The notes under the pieces: model-generated
What the model saw: the letters and a program-made list of their open reading frames with translations, nothing else
The model's database searches: none
Told to the model about the DNA's origin: nothing
In this document: piece by piece, positions 55,668-63,935 of the stretch
Layout of the letters: every line of letters begins with the position of its first letter
How positions within the stretch are numbered: position 1 is the first letter of the stretch
NCBI RefSeq assembly: GCF_001542815.1
Contig: NZ_CP006992.1
Location: 2,361,501-2,425,500, forward strand
Direction of reading: 5' to 3'
Length of the DNA: 64,000 nucleotides
DNA from: Methylobacterium sp. AMS5
Lineage (GTDB): Bacteria; Pseudomonadota; Alphaproteobacteria; Rhizobiales; Beijerinckiaceae
Translations under genes and position numbers: made by a program

Positions 55668-56157
55668 CGGTCGATCCGTCAGGCGCTTTCGATGTGGGGG
55701 GAAGGGGCGGAGGGCCGCCAGTCGACGCACCGCGCCCGGAGCGGGAGCCGCCGCGCCGGGGTGGGGTCGGCCGGGCGGAGTCGCTGGAGCGCGGCGTGGC
55801 CGGGCGCGTCACCGAATGGAGCGCGCGGCGCAGATCCGCGACGAGGCTGTCGAACGCGGCGTCGAGGGCGGGGCGCCGGGCGATCACCACGACATCCGCT
55901 CCGATCGAAGGCGCATCCGCCGCCACGGCGGCAACGGCGCTGCGCAGGCGTCGCCGTATCCGGTTGCGTTCGGTCGCATGCCCTACGCGCTTGGTGATGG
56001 TGAAGCCGAGGAAGAGGCCCTCGGCGGTCGCGCCGTCGCGCGTCTCACTCGGATCGCGCAGGCGCCCTTGGGCGCTCATGCGTTCCGTATGAAAACGCCG
56101 GCCCTGGGCGGCTGCCAGGAAATCCGGGCGCCGCCGGAGACGTCCGATCGTCGGCAC
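55660..56157 (-). CDS. rnpA: Ribonuclease P protein component
   Basis: The 165-residue protein has the RnpA pattern: [29 protein letters not shown] is the conserved RNA-binding segment with the arginine-rich motif. It processes the 5' ends of tRNA precursors with the RNA component. It is longer than typical RnpA (about 120) because of a basic, proline- and serine-rich C-terminal tail after about residue 120. It starts with GTG at 56157 and overlaps the yidC start by 8 nt. Confidence 0.93.
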   Translation of the reverse strand: MPTIGRLRRRPDFLAAAQGRRFHTERMSAQGRLRDPSETRDGATAEGLFLGFTITKRVGHATERNRIRRRLRSAVAAVAADAPSIGADVVVIARRPALDAAFDSLVADLRRALHSVTRPATPRSSDSARPTPPRRGGSRSGRGASTGGPPPLPPTSKAPDGSTDG

Positions 56158-56232
56158 GGGCGCTCCGATCCCGATTCGCGGGCTCGTGTTGCAAAAGGCG
56201 GCGTCGCGCGAAGGGCGTCGCCGCGGGACGTA

Positions 56233-56367
56233 TCAGGCCGAGAGGCGCTTGCGGCCGTGTGCGCGGCGGGCCGCGATGACCTTGCGGCCGCCGGCGGTGG
56301 CCATGCGGGCGCGGAAGCCGTGACGGCGCTTCCGAACGAGCTTGCTGGGCTGATAGGTTCTCTTCAT
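56233..56367 (-). CDS. rpmH: 50S ribosomal protein L34
   Basis: The 44-residue basic protein [18 protein letters not shown] followed by [26 protein letters not shown] is a full L34. It belongs to the large ribosomal subunit. It begins the rpmH-rnpA-yidC-engB unit and its promoter is at 56501-56529 on the same strand. Confidence 0.98.
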   Translation of the reverse strand: MKRTYQPSKLVRKRRHGFRARMATAGGRKVIAARRAHGRKRLSA

Positions 56368-56500
56368 GGTCGGTCTCCGGCGGCCGAGGTATCGGCCCGG
56401 CGGCGCTGCCGATGAGCGCGCGGACCGTGCGTGAGCCTCGAAATGGGATCTGCAAACGCGAAGGGCGCCCGGAACGGGGCGCCGCTTCGCAATGGCGCGG

Positions 56501-56529
56501 CTTATGGCGGAGGGGGCGCCGCAAGTCAA
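56501..56529 (-). promoter_or_regulatory. rpmH promoter
   Basis: On the minus strand, TTGACT (56529-56524) is followed after 17 nt by CATAAG (56506-56501). This matches the -35/-10 pattern of a housekeeping promoter, about 135 nt before the rpmH start codon. Confidence 0.6.
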
Positions 56530-56695
56530 TGACGGCGCCCGGCCCGTGACGGCACCGCCTGCCGCGGCGCCGCCTTGAGCGATTCCGAGACCGGTTCGGC
56601 CGGCAGCGTTGGCTGTCGGACCGTAATGTTGCGGTCGGTCGAGTCCTGATTAGGGTCTTCGCGGGCGTGTGCCGCCGAAATCCACGGCCTGCTCC

Positions 56696-56711
56696 TTAAC
56701 CGAGCGTTAAC
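56696..56711 (+). promoter_or_regulatory. Perfect CtrA box upstream of a candidate small RNA
   Basis: TTAA (56696-56699), seven bases, TTAA (56707-56710), then C: an exact CtrA full site. It lies about 25 nt before the 5' hairpin of the candidate RNA and about 330 nt before rcdA. Confidence 0.75.
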
Positions 56712-56734
56712 CTTTCCGTTCTATCAAGAAGCAC

Positions 56735-56836
56735 ATCCAGATTGTCTGGATCCTGATTGGGATCTCTTTCCAGTCTGATTGATGCCTCCCTGTAAGACTC
56801 ACGAAAGCCGCTCCTCCTGGGGCGGCTTCTTTTTTT
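56735..56836 (+). ncRNA. Candidate CtrA-controlled small RNA with anti-Shine-Dalgarno loop
   Basis: No gene lies on the plus strand before the terminator at 56805-56836, yet that terminator is strong. Upstream are a perfect hairpin ATCCAGA-TTG-TCTGGAT (56735-56751) and a CtrA box. A single-stranded region (about 56752-56804) contains TGCCTCCCTG. The terminator loop shows CTCCTCCTGG, which can pair with AGGAGG ribosome sites, as in other alphaproteobacterial small RNAs that block translation. Total length would be roughly 100 nt. The 5' end is inferred, not seen. Confidence 0.55.
56805..56836 (+). terminator. Rho-independent terminator of the candidate small RNA
   Basis: AAGCCGC (56805-56811) pairs with GCGGCTT (56822-56828). 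Inner T-G and CC/GG pairs close a TCCT loop, followed by CTTTTTTT. It is a strong terminator on the plus strand without an upstream gene on that strand. Confidence 0.85.
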
Positions 56837-57042
56837 GCCGCACGCCAAGTTTGCCGCACGCCAAGTTTGCCTTTCGCCAAGCGCCGCGCTCCCCGCCTGG
56901 TGCCGGCCGCTGCCATTAACGTTAAAAAGACCTGAACCTCCTCCCCGCTCGCGTTCGGCGCTACACTTGCCCCACTGGCCGCATTCGCACCGGCATCGTC
57001 CCGATCCGGGGCAGATGGTTCGCTGGCGGTACAGGAGGCAGG

Positions 57043-57576
57043 ATGACCGAGTTCGACGTCACGTTCCGGGACGATCGCGAGTGGGTGAGCTTCGGCGAGT
57101 CCTACGTGACCTCGGAAGGTTTCAAGACCCTGTTCCGCGAGGGCATGCTGCTGGTCGAGGAGACGGCGGCTTATCTCGACGGGGAAGGGCGCTCCGAATC
57201 GCGGCTGATCTCCCGCGATGCCACGCTCGCCTATGCCAGCGAGAGCATGCGCCTCACGACCCGGCTGATGCAGATCGCCTCGTGGCTGCTGGTGCAGCGC
57301 GCGGTCTCCGAGGGTGAGATCTCGCTGGTTCAGGCGCAGGAGGAGAAGACCCGCGTCAAGCTCGCCGAGCCGGAGCGCGCGTTGCCCGAGGCCGGCGATG
57401 CCTTCACTGTCCTGCCGCTGCGGCTGCAGGATCTCGTGCGCCGTTCGCGCCGGCTTCACACGCGCATCCTCCACCTCGATGCGCTCATCAGCGAGGATCG
57501 CCCCGCTCCGGTGCCGCGGGAAAGCCCGGTGACTGCCCAGTTTGGCCGTCTGCGTGCCGCGTTCGGCGGAGAGTGA
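57043..57576 (+). CDS. rcdA: DUF1465 protein, RcdA-type CtrA-degradation adaptor
   Basis: The 177-residue helical protein matches DUF1465: GESYVTSEGFKTLFREGMLLVEETAAYLDGEGR and YASESMRLTTRLMQIASWLLVQRAVSEGEI. In Caulobacter RcdA delivers CtrA and other substrates to ClpXP at the pole. The length is close to Caulobacter RcdA (about 170). The start at 57043 is preceded by GAGGCAGG. The upstream gap contains CtrA-like half sites and the candidate small RNA. Function by homology only. Confidence 0.82.
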   Translation: MTEFDVTFRDDREWVSFGESYVTSEGFKTLFREGMLLVEETAAYLDGEGRSESRLISRDATLAYASESMRLTTRLMQIASWLLVQRAVSEGEISLVQAQEEKTRVKLAEPERALPEAGDAFTVLPLRLQDLVRRSRRLHTRILHLDALISEDRPAPVPRESPVTAQFGRLRAAFGGE

Positions 57577-57779
57577 TTTCGGCCGTCCTTGCCCCGATCC
57601 GGCCCGCATTCCGGGCTGGATCCGGAGCGCGCGACACGCTCGGACTGCCCGCGGTCGGTCTCGCGGGCTGACGCCCCGGCCCGGATTATCCCGGCTGAAT
57701 CGCCTTGCCGTTCGGCTGGCCACGGCAGCGCAGGCCGACGGCCGCGCCCCGCGGCCCGATTGTGCCGACGCGGTTCAGA

Positions 57780-57857
57780 ATGCCTCGCAAAACTCCCGAT
57801 CTCTGACCGTTCTCCGTCTGGCGAGGGCGGCGCAGCGGGCGTTTTATGAGAGGCACT
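57780..57857 (+). repeat. Palindromic repeat family B, copy 3
   Basis: Arms CTCGCAAAACTCCCG (57784-57798) and CGGGCGTTTTATGAG (57836-57850); two substitutions in the right arm. Interior GATCTCTGACCGTTCTCCG matches copy 1 in the same orientation. Confidence 0.8.
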
Positions 57858-57919
57858 CAGCCTGCCGCCTGATCCGCAGACGTCGCACGCGCAGGGCTTG
57901 CCGTCAGATCGTCCGCGCA

Positions 57920-57948
57920 AACGAAAACGGCGCCGCGAGCGGCGCCGT
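57920..57948 (-). terminator. Terminator of rpmE
   Basis: ACGGCGCCGC (57927-57936) and GCGGCGCCGT (57939-57948) pair with a short loop. On the minus strand the following bases are TTTTCGTTTG, a T-rich tail. It lies 36 nt after the rpmE stop codon. Confidence 0.85.
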
Positions 57949-57983
57949 CTGGTCGATTCGGGCTTGCGCCCAAATCCGAACAA

Positions 57984-58238
57984 TCACTTCTTGCCGAAGC
58001 CGAGGCCGCCGAAGCGCGAGTTGAAGCGCGAGACGCGCCCGCCGCGATCGAGCATCTTCTGCTCGCCGCCCGTCCAGGCCGGGTGGGTGGACGGGTCGAT
58101 GTCCAAGTTGAGGACGTCGCCTTCCTTGCCGTAGGTCGAGCGGGTCTTGTAGTCGGAGCCATCGGTCATCACGACCTTGATGAAGTGGTAGTCGGGGTGC
58201 TCGGTCCCCTTGGCCTTGGCGGCCTCGTTCTTTGCCAT
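57984..58238 (-). CDS. rpmE: 50S ribosomal protein L31
   Basis: The 84-residue protein matches L31: [56 protein letters not shown]. The four-cysteine zinc motif found in some L31 proteins is absent, so this is the cysteine-free (zinc-independent, C-minus) type. The start at 58238 (MAKNEAAK) is preferred over an in-frame ATG 39 nt upstream. Confidence 0.93.
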   Translation of the reverse strand: MAKNEAAKAKGTEHPDYHFIKVVMTDGSDYKTRSTYGKEGDVLNLDIDPSTHPAWTGGEQKMLDRGGRVSRFNSRFGGLGFGKK

Positions 58239-58531
58239 GACGAATTCCTGAGGTAGCACGCCGACCGACCCCGCCACTCAGGGGAGGAGCCAGGGGCAAA
58301 ACATCGCGCGCATTCCGATGAAGGCGCGCCTATACCTCAGCCTCGGACGAGGAACAAGAGAGCGCGGGCGCATCGGCGGTTTTCCGCGAGACGATGCCAT
58401 GGATATCGGCCGCGATCTGCCCGCCGGTCCGGCACGAACTGGAAATCCTGGCGGTCGCTGCGTATGCGATGATCCCAGGCAAAGACGACACGACAGAAAC
58501 GGCACGGAACGGGACGAAACGATGTCGAGGA

Positions 58532-60391
58532 ATGATGGCCCGCAAGCGTGATGCGTCGTCCGGCGCAGGAGACGATCCGCAGGCGGCTCTCCGGGGGCGG
58601 GCGCCGCTCGGAGCACTCAAACCGCTGATTCCCTTCGCCAGCCGCTACCGGGGCCGCATCCTCGCGGCGCTGATCTCTTTGATCGCGGCGTCGGGCGCGA
58701 CGCTCGTCGTGCCGATCGCGATTCGCCGGGTGATCGACCACGGCTTCTCGCCGGAGGGGCAGGCGCTCATCAATTCCTACTTCCTGGCGCTGCTCGTGGT
58801 GGTGGCGGTGCTCGCGGTGTCGAGTGCGGGCCGTTACTATTCGGTGGTGACGCTGGGCGAGCGTGTCGTCGCGGATCTGCGCTCGGCCGTGTTCGCGCGG
58901 CTGACGAGCCTCGACCCGACCTTCTTCGACAAGTCGCAATCCGGCGAGATCGTCTCGCGGCTCACGGCGGATGCCACGCAGGTCAAGGCGGTGTTCGGGG
59001 TCTCGATCTCGATCCTGCTGCGCAACCTGTTCCTGTTCGTCGGTGCCGTGGCGATGATGGTCTGGACGAGCCCCGGCCTGTCGATCCTGGTTCTCGCCGC
59101 GATTCCGCTCATCGTGTTTCCGCTGATCCTGTCGGGCCGCGGCGTGCGGCGGCGCTCGCGTGCGGCGCAGGACCGGCTCGCCGACGCCTCGGCCTACGCG
59201 GCGGAAGCCGTCGGGGCCGTGCGCACCATGCAGGCCTTCGGCATGGGCCGCGCCACCGCCGAGCGCTTCGCGGAAGCCTCGGAGAACGCCTACCGGGCGG
59301 CGCGGGTCTCGATCACGGCCCGCGCCCTGCTCACCGGCGTGGCGATCTTCCTGATCTCGGCCTCGGTCGTCGGCGTGATGTGGTACGGCGCCAAGGGCGT
59401 GCTCGCGGGCACCACCAGCGCCGGCCAGCTCTCGCAATTCGTGCTCTATGCCGTGTTCGGCGCCAGCGCCCTCGGCCAGCTCTCCGAGGTCTACGGCGAA
59501 CTCGCCCAGGCCGCGGGCGCCGCCGAGCGGCTCGGCGAGATCCTGGCCGCCGAGCCGGCGATCAAGTCCCCCGAGCATCCGGTCGCGCTGCCGAGCCCGG
59601 CCCGTGGCGCGGTCGCGTTCGAGGCGGTGCGCTTCCGCTACCCGACCCGGCCCGAACACGCGGCGCTGGACGGCATCTCCTTCACGGCGGCGCCCGGCGA
59701 GCGGATCGCCCTCGTCGGCCCGTCGGGAGCCGGCAAGACCACGGTGCTGCAATTGCTGCTGCGCTTCTACGACCCCGACGAGGGGCGCGTGACGATCGAC
59801 GGCGTGCCGCTGCCGCAGGCCGATCTCGACGCCCTGCGCGCTCGCCTCTCCCTGGTGCCGCAGGACCCGGTGGTGTTCTCCGGGACGGTTCTGGAAAACA
59901 TCCGCTACGGCCGCCCCGGCGCCAGCGAGACGGAGGTCGAGGAGGCGGCGCGCCTCGCCAACGCCGACGGCTTCGTCCGCGCCCTGCCGCAGGGCTACGC
60001 AACAATGCTCGGCGAGCGCGGCACCACCCTCTCGGGCGGGCAGCGCCAGCGCATCGCCATCGCCCGCGCCATCCTCAAGGATGCGCCGGTCCTTCTCCTC
60101 GACGAGGCGACCTCGGCGCTCGATGCCGAGAGCGAGCGCGCGGTGCAGAACGCCCTCGACCGGCTGATGCAGGGCCGCACCACGCTGGTAATCGCCCACC
60201 GGCTCGCGACCATCCGTGCGGCCGACCGCATCCTCGTCTTCGACGGCGGAAGGATCGTCGAGGAGGGCACGCATGAGAGCCTGCTCGCCCGCGGCGCCCT
60301 CTATGCGCAGCTCGCGAGCCTGCAATTCGCCGACAGCTTCGACGACAGCGCCCGGGCGCGCGACCCGCGCCCGAAACACGCGGCGGAATAG
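58532..60391 (+). CDS. ABC-type exporter, fused membrane and ATPase domains
   Basis: The approximately 619-residue protein has six membrane helices (about 30-320). A nucleotide-binding domain follows with Walker [15 protein letters not shown], the signature [16 protein letters not shown] and Walker [18 protein letters not shown], then the H-loop [14 protein letters not shown]. It is a half-transporter of the MsbA/LptB-lipid-exporter type; it would work as a homodimer. The start at 58532 or 58535 (tandem ATG) has a TCGAGG site nearby. Its TAG stop codon is the first part of repeat A copy 5. Confidence 0.93.
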   Translation: MMARKRDASSGAGDDPQAALRGRAPLGALKPLIPFASRYRGRILAALISLIAASGATLVVPIAIRRVIDHGFSPEGQALINSYFLALLVVVAVLAVSSAGRYYSVVTLGERVVADLRSAVFARLTSLDPTFFDKSQSGEIVSRLTADATQVKAVFGVSISILLRNLFLFVGAVAMMVWTSPGLSILVLAAIPLIVFPLILSGRGVRRRSRAAQDRLADASAYAAEAVGAVRTMQAFGMGRATAERFAEASENAYRAARVSITARALLTGVAIFLISASVVGVMWYGAKGVLAGTTSAGQLSQFVLYAVFGASALGQLSEVYGELAQAAGAAERLGEILAAEPAIKSPEHPVALPSPARGAVAFEAVRFRYPTRPEHAALDGISFTAAPGERIALVGPSGAGKTTVLQLLLRFYDPDEGRVTIDGVPLPQADLDALRARLSLVPQDPVVFSGTVLENIRYGRPGASETEVEEAARLANADGFVRALPQGYATMLGERGTTLSGGQRQRIAIARAILKDAPVLLLDEATSALDAESERAVQNALDRLMQGRTTLVIAHRLATIRAADRILVFDGGRIVEEGTHESLLARGALYAQLASLQFADSFDDSARARDPRPKHAAE

Positions 60392-60438
60392 AGCATCATC
60401 CCGAAAGGCGGCCGCCGGCTTTCGGACAAAGATGATGC
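60389..60438 (+). repeat. Palindromic repeat family A, copy 5
   Basis: Starts with TAGAGCATCATCCCGAAAGG and ends GATGATGC. The leading TAG is the stop codon of the ABC exporter gene. Confidence 0.85.
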
Positions 60439-60461
60439 GCTAACGCAGACGAAGGCGATCG

Positions 60462-61469
60462 ATGGATCTCACCCGCTTCCCCCGTGTCGCACTCACCGAC
60501 GGGCCGACGCCGATCCGCTCCCTCGACCGTCTCTCGACCCATCTCGGGCCCGAGCTGAACGGCGTCCGCCTGTTCGTGAAACGCGACGACATCGGCCCCG
60601 TGGGCTTGGGCGGCAACAAGCTGCGCAAGCTCGAATTCCTGCTCGGGCAGGCGCTGGCCGAGCGGGCGGATACGGTGATCACCGTCGGCGCGCTGCAATC
60701 GAACCACGCCCGGCTCACCGCCGCCTCTGCCGCGCGGATGGGGCTGGCCTGCGAGCTGTTCCTCACCCGCAGCGTTCCGCGGGAGGACGCTGATTATACC
60801 GCCAACGGCAACCGGCTGTTGCAGGACCTTTTCGGTGCCCGTGTCCATCTGCTGCCGGGCGAGGCGGATTCGCTGCCGCAGGCCGAGGCGCGGGCAGAGC
60901 AATTGAGGGCGGAGGGGCGGCGCGTCTACGTCTTCCCCTCCGGCGGGTCGAGCCCGCTCGGCTGTCTCGGCTACGCGGCTTGCGCCGCCGAGATCCTGGA
61001 GCAGGCGGCCAATCTCGGCCTCGCCTTCGCCCGCATCGTCGTGCCGAACGGCAGTTCCGGCACCCATGCGGGGCTCGCCGCCGGCCTCGCTGCCGCCGGC
61101 CGCGACCCTCATCTCGCCCAATCCTACACGGTGCTCGCCCCCGAGCCCGAGGCGACGGCCGCGACGCTGGCCAGGGCCCGCGACACCCTGGCGCTGATCG
61201 ACGGCAGCCTCACGCTCTCCGACGATTCCATTCTCGTGGACGGCGCCCATCGCGGGCCGGGCTACGGCATCCCGACCGAGGGCATGCGCGAGGCGGTGCG
61301 GCTGATGGCCCGCACGGAGGGGCTGCTGCTCGATCCCGTCTACAGCGGCAAGGCGTTCGCTGGTCTGCTCCACGACGTGCGCGCCGGCCTGTACGAGCGC
61401 GGCGCGGCGGTGCTGTTCGTGATGACCGGCGGCGTGCCGGGGCTGTTCGCCTATCGGAGCGAGTTTTAG
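60462..61469 (+). CDS. dcyD: D-cysteine desulfhydrase
   Basis: The 335-residue PLP enzyme has the cofactor lysine in GGNKLRKLEFLL (K53). The phosphate-binding pattern is VGALQSNHARLTA and PNGSSGTHAGLAAGLAAAG. ACC deaminase is the closest alternative, but the FPSGGSSPLGCLGYAACAAEI segment favours D-cysteine desulfhydrase. It degrades D-cysteine to sulfide, pyruvate and ammonia. The TAG stop codon at 61467-61469 is the beginning of repeat A copy 6. It is 70 nt after the ABC exporter, with repeat A copy 5 between. Confidence 0.88.
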   Translation: MDLTRFPRVALTDGPTPIRSLDRLSTHLGPELNGVRLFVKRDDIGPVGLGGNKLRKLEFLLGQALAERADTVITVGALQSNHARLTAASAARMGLACELFLTRSVPREDADYTANGNRLLQDLFGARVHLLPGEADSLPQAEARAEQLRAEGRRVYVFPSGGSSPLGCLGYAACAAEILEQAANLGLAFARIVVPNGSSGTHAGLAAGLAAAGRDPHLAQSYTVLAPEPEATAATLARARDTLALIDGSLTLSDDSILVDGAHRGPGYGIPTEGMREAVRLMARTEGLLLDPVYSGKAFAGLLHDVRAGLYERGAAVLFVMTGGVPGLFAYRSEF

Positions 61470-61567
61470 AGCATCGTCCCGAAAGGTGGTTGCCGGCTTT
61501 CGGAAAAAAGATGATGCGAAAACAAGAGCCTCAAGCATCGTCTTGGATCAGGTGTCCAGGACGATGC
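61467..61567 (+). repeat. Palindromic repeat family A, copy 6
   Basis: Complete copy with both modules: TAGAGCATCGTCCCGAAAGG to GATGATGC, a linker beginning GAAAACAAGAGCCTCAA, then GCATCGTCTTGGATCAGG through GGACGATGC. Its TAG is the stop codon of the D-cysteine desulfhydrase gene. Confidence 0.9.
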
Positions 61568-61611
61568 TTTAATCCCCTGACCCCTCTCCCGCAGGGGGAG
61601 GGGACGAGATG

Positions 61612-62625
61612 TCACCGCTCGGTCAGCTTCATCTCGATCCGGCGGTTGCGCGAATAAGCCTCCTCGCTCGTTCCCGAATCGAGCGGCTGGAACTCGCCGA
61701 AGGCGCCGGCCAGGAGGCGCTGCGGCGGCAGGCCCTTGCTCCGCAGATACTGCACCACGGCGATGGCACGCGACGCCGACAGCGCCCAGTTCGAGGGGAA
61801 CTGGGCCGATTGGATCGGGCGGGCGTCGGTGTGGCCATCCACGCGCAGCACCCAGGGGATGTCGGCGGGGATTTCCCGCGCGATGTCGAGGATCGCCCCG
61901 GCGATCCGGTCGAGTTCCGGCCCGGCCTCGGGCTTCAGCGCGGCGGAGCCCGCCGCGAACAGAACCTCGGATTGCAGCACGAAGCGGTCGCCGACGATGC
62001 GGACATCCGTGCGGCTGCCGATGACCTGACGCAGCCGCCCGAAGAAGTCGGAGCGGTAGCGGGCGAGTTCCTGCACCCGCTGGGCGAGCGCCACGTTGAG
62101 GCGGCTGCCGAGTTCGGCGATGCGGGCTTGGCTCTCCCGGTCGCGGGATTCGGAGGCCGCCAGCGCGTCTTCGAGCGCCGCGAGCTGTCGGCGCAGGGCA
62201 CGGATCTGCTCGTTCAGAAGCTCGACCTGATTCTGGGCCCGCTGGGTCGCGCCGCGCTCGGCCGCGAGCTGGGCATCGACGTCGGCGCTCTTGCCCTGGG
62301 CCGCCTCGCTGGCATCGGCGAGCGCCCGGAGCCGGTCGCGCTCGGCTTCCGTGGCGGTCAGGGTGTTGCGCAGGCCGGACGCCGCCTCTTCCTGGGCGCG
62401 GCGGCCGGACCGCTCCAGCGCCAGCAGGTCGGTCAGGTCGGCGATCTGCCGGTTGAGGCGGGTCAGGACCGCATCGCGTCCCGTCAGCTCCTGCGAGAGG
62501 AAGAACTGCCCCACCACGAAGACGGTGAGCAGGAAGACGACGGCGAGCAGGAGCGTTGCCAGCGCATCGACATAGCCCGGCCAGACGTTGAGGCTGCGCT
62601 GCGCGCGCGCGCGGATCGACGCCAT
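61612..62625 (-). CDS. MotB/OmpA-like peptidoglycan-binding membrane protein
   Basis: The 337-residue protein has one N-terminal transmembrane helix (about 19-45) with the channel aspartate in GYVDALATLLLAV. A long coiled-coil follows (about 50-180). The C-terminal OmpA-like domain has WVLRVDGHTDARPI and NRRIEMKL, which bind peptidoglycan. It is 4 nt after the MotA/TolQ-like gene and forms the stator partner of it. No flagellar genes are adjacent. Confidence 0.9.
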   Translation of the reverse strand: MASIRARAQRSLNVWPGYVDALATLLLAVVFLLTVFVVGQFFLSQELTGRDAVLTRLNRQIADLTDLLALERSGRRAQEEAASGLRNTLTATEAERDRLRALADASEAAQGKSADVDAQLAAERGATQRAQNQVELLNEQIRALRRQLAALEDALAASESRDRESQARIAELGSRLNVALAQRVQELARYRSDFFGRLRQVIGSRTDVRIVGDRFVLQSEVLFAAGSAALKPEAGPELDRIAGAILDIAREIPADIPWVLRVDGHTDARPIQSAQFPSNWALSASRAIAVVQYLRSKGLPPQRLLAGAFGEFQPLDSGTSEEAYSRNRRIEMKLTER

Positions 62626-62629
62626 GCTC

Positions 62630-63631
62630 TCAGTTGACCTTCTCGCGCGCCAGCCGTTCGAGCACCTGCTTCAGCTCCCGCTCTCGGGCAGCCTGGGCCT
62701 CGACCCAATCGCGGATCATCTGCTGCTCGGCGCGCATGTGCTGCACGAGCCCCTGGATGCCCTCGGCGAGGTTGGTCATGGCCTGGGTCGCACCTCGGCC
62801 CCCGGCCCCCTCGGCGATGACGCCGCTCAGGCGGTCCACCGCCGCCTGCAACTCGCGGGCGACGGCGGGGTTGTGCTCCGGCGCCGGGCGTGCCGCGACG
62901 GCGGCCGTGGCGACCGCCTGCTCCTCGCCGGAGACGAGCCAATCCTCCAGCTCGTTGTGGAAGCGCGAATGGGCCTGACCTGCCTGGAGGTCGAGGAAGC
63001 CGACGATCAGGGAGGAGGCGAGGCCGAACAGCGAGGCGGAGAAGGCGAGGCCGATGCCGGAGAGCGGCACGGCGAGTCCGCTCTTGAGTTCGTCGAACAT
63101 CACAGCCGCGTCGCCGCCGCCGCGCATGCCGCCGATCACCGAGCCCACCGCCGAGAGCGTCTCGATCAGGCCCCAGAAGGTGCCGAGCAGGCCGAGCAGG
63201 ATCAGGATGCCGGCGATGTAGCGCAGGATTTCGCGGCCCTCGTCGAGCCGCACGGCGGTGGTGTCGAGATGCGCGCGCGTGCTCGACAGCGTCATCCCCT
63301 CGCGCCGCGCCGCGATGGCGGGCAGCAGCGGCCCGAGCAGGGCCGGCCGGTCCTTCGGGTTCTGCCCGGCGGCGACCGCGTTGACGTAGCGCACCTCGCC
63401 AAACAGCCGCGTCACCTGCCCGAAGGCAAGCAGCACCGCGATCAGCAGCACGCCAAGGATCAGCCCGTTCAGGCCCGGATTGGCGAGGAAGGCCGGGGTG
63501 ATCTGCTTGTAGAGGACGAAGGCGAGAAAGCCCGCGAGCGCCAGGAACACCAGCATCCGCACCAGCGTCATGCCGGGCTTGGCGAGGGGAGGCATGTCGA
63601 GGGACGCGGAACGGGCCGCCATCGGGTCCAT
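62630..63631 (-). CDS. MotA/TolQ/ExbB-like proton-channel membrane protein
   Basis: The 333-residue protein has four transmembrane helices (about 21-41, 54-74, 130-155 and 185-210). The channel core includes ILILLGLLGTFWGLIETL and GLAVPLSGIGLAFSASLFGLASSLIVGFLDL, the MotA/TolQ pattern. A long helical cytoplasmic tail follows. It uses the proton motive force with the MotB-like partner encoded 4 nt downstream. The start at 63631 (MDPMAARS) is preferred. Confidence 0.9.
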   Translation of the reverse strand: MDPMAARSASLDMPPLAKPGMTLVRMLVFLALAGFLAFVLYKQITPAFLANPGLNGLILGVLLIAVLLAFGQVTRLFGEVRYVNAVAAGQNPKDRPALLGPLLPAIAARREGMTLSSTRAHLDTTAVRLDEGREILRYIAGILILLGLLGTFWGLIETLSAVGSVIGGMRGGGDAAVMFDELKSGLAVPLSGIGLAFSASLFGLASSLIVGFLDLQAGQAHSRFHNELEDWLVSGEEQAVATAAVAARPAPEHNPAVARELQAAVDRLSGVIAEGAGGRGATQAMTNLAEGIQGLVQHMRAEQQMIRDWVEAQAARERELKQVLERLAREKVN

Positions 63632-63935
63632 ACTCGTGTTGGGCCTGACGCCGGGACCGGCGGCACCGCTGTGTCGAAACCGGCGGCACTGTGGCGGCTC
63701 GGCCTGCCGCAATCAAGTCGCGGCCGATCGGGTAATCGGGCCAACGGCAGCCTTCCCTGGTCGCGAATCGTGGCAAGCCGTCCGATCTGTCGAGATCCGC
63801 CCGTGACCGATCATCCGGGAGCGGGCTCATGCGCCGTCGATGCGGACGGTGCACTCGCCCGCAAAGCCAGGCTTGCAAGCTAGGCAGAGACGTTAGACAG
63901 AAGCCGTGAGCCGTGTGGGTACAAGTGAGATCACG
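63632..63935. other. 304-bp gap at the right end
   Basis: No coding frame on either strand here looks real and no palindromic repeat was found. A short direct repeat ACCGGCGGCAC (about 63656 and 63681) is visible. Confidence 0.4.

Larger units (their letters stand above)
56368..57042. other. 675-bp gap between rpmH and rcdA
   Basis: The gap contains the rpmH promoter at its left (minus strand), then in the middle a CtrA box and a small-RNA-like transcript ending at a terminator (56735-56836). The rcdA leader lies at the right and contains TTAACGTTAA (56916-56925), a palindrome of two CtrA half sites only 2 bp apart. No protein-coding gene is seen. Confidence 0.75.
57577..57983. other. 407-bp gap between rcdA and rpmE
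   Basis: The gap holds repeat family B copy 3 (57780-57857) and, next to rpmE, its terminator (57920-57948). The rest is low-complexity GC-rich sequence with no coding frame I would trust. Confidence 0.65.

Noticed and set aside
56368..57042. Chromosome replication origin near rpmH
   Set aside because: rpmH lies near oriC in some bacteria, but no cluster of DnaA-box-like TTATCCACA words or AT-rich unwinding region was seen, and dnaA is not present.
61612..63631. Zorya-type antiphage system (ZorA/ZorB are MotA/MotB-like)
   Set aside because: No ZorC, ZorD or ZorE gene is next to the pair; the neighbours are a desulfhydrase and a truncated gene. The pair fits an ordinary stator-like envelope system.
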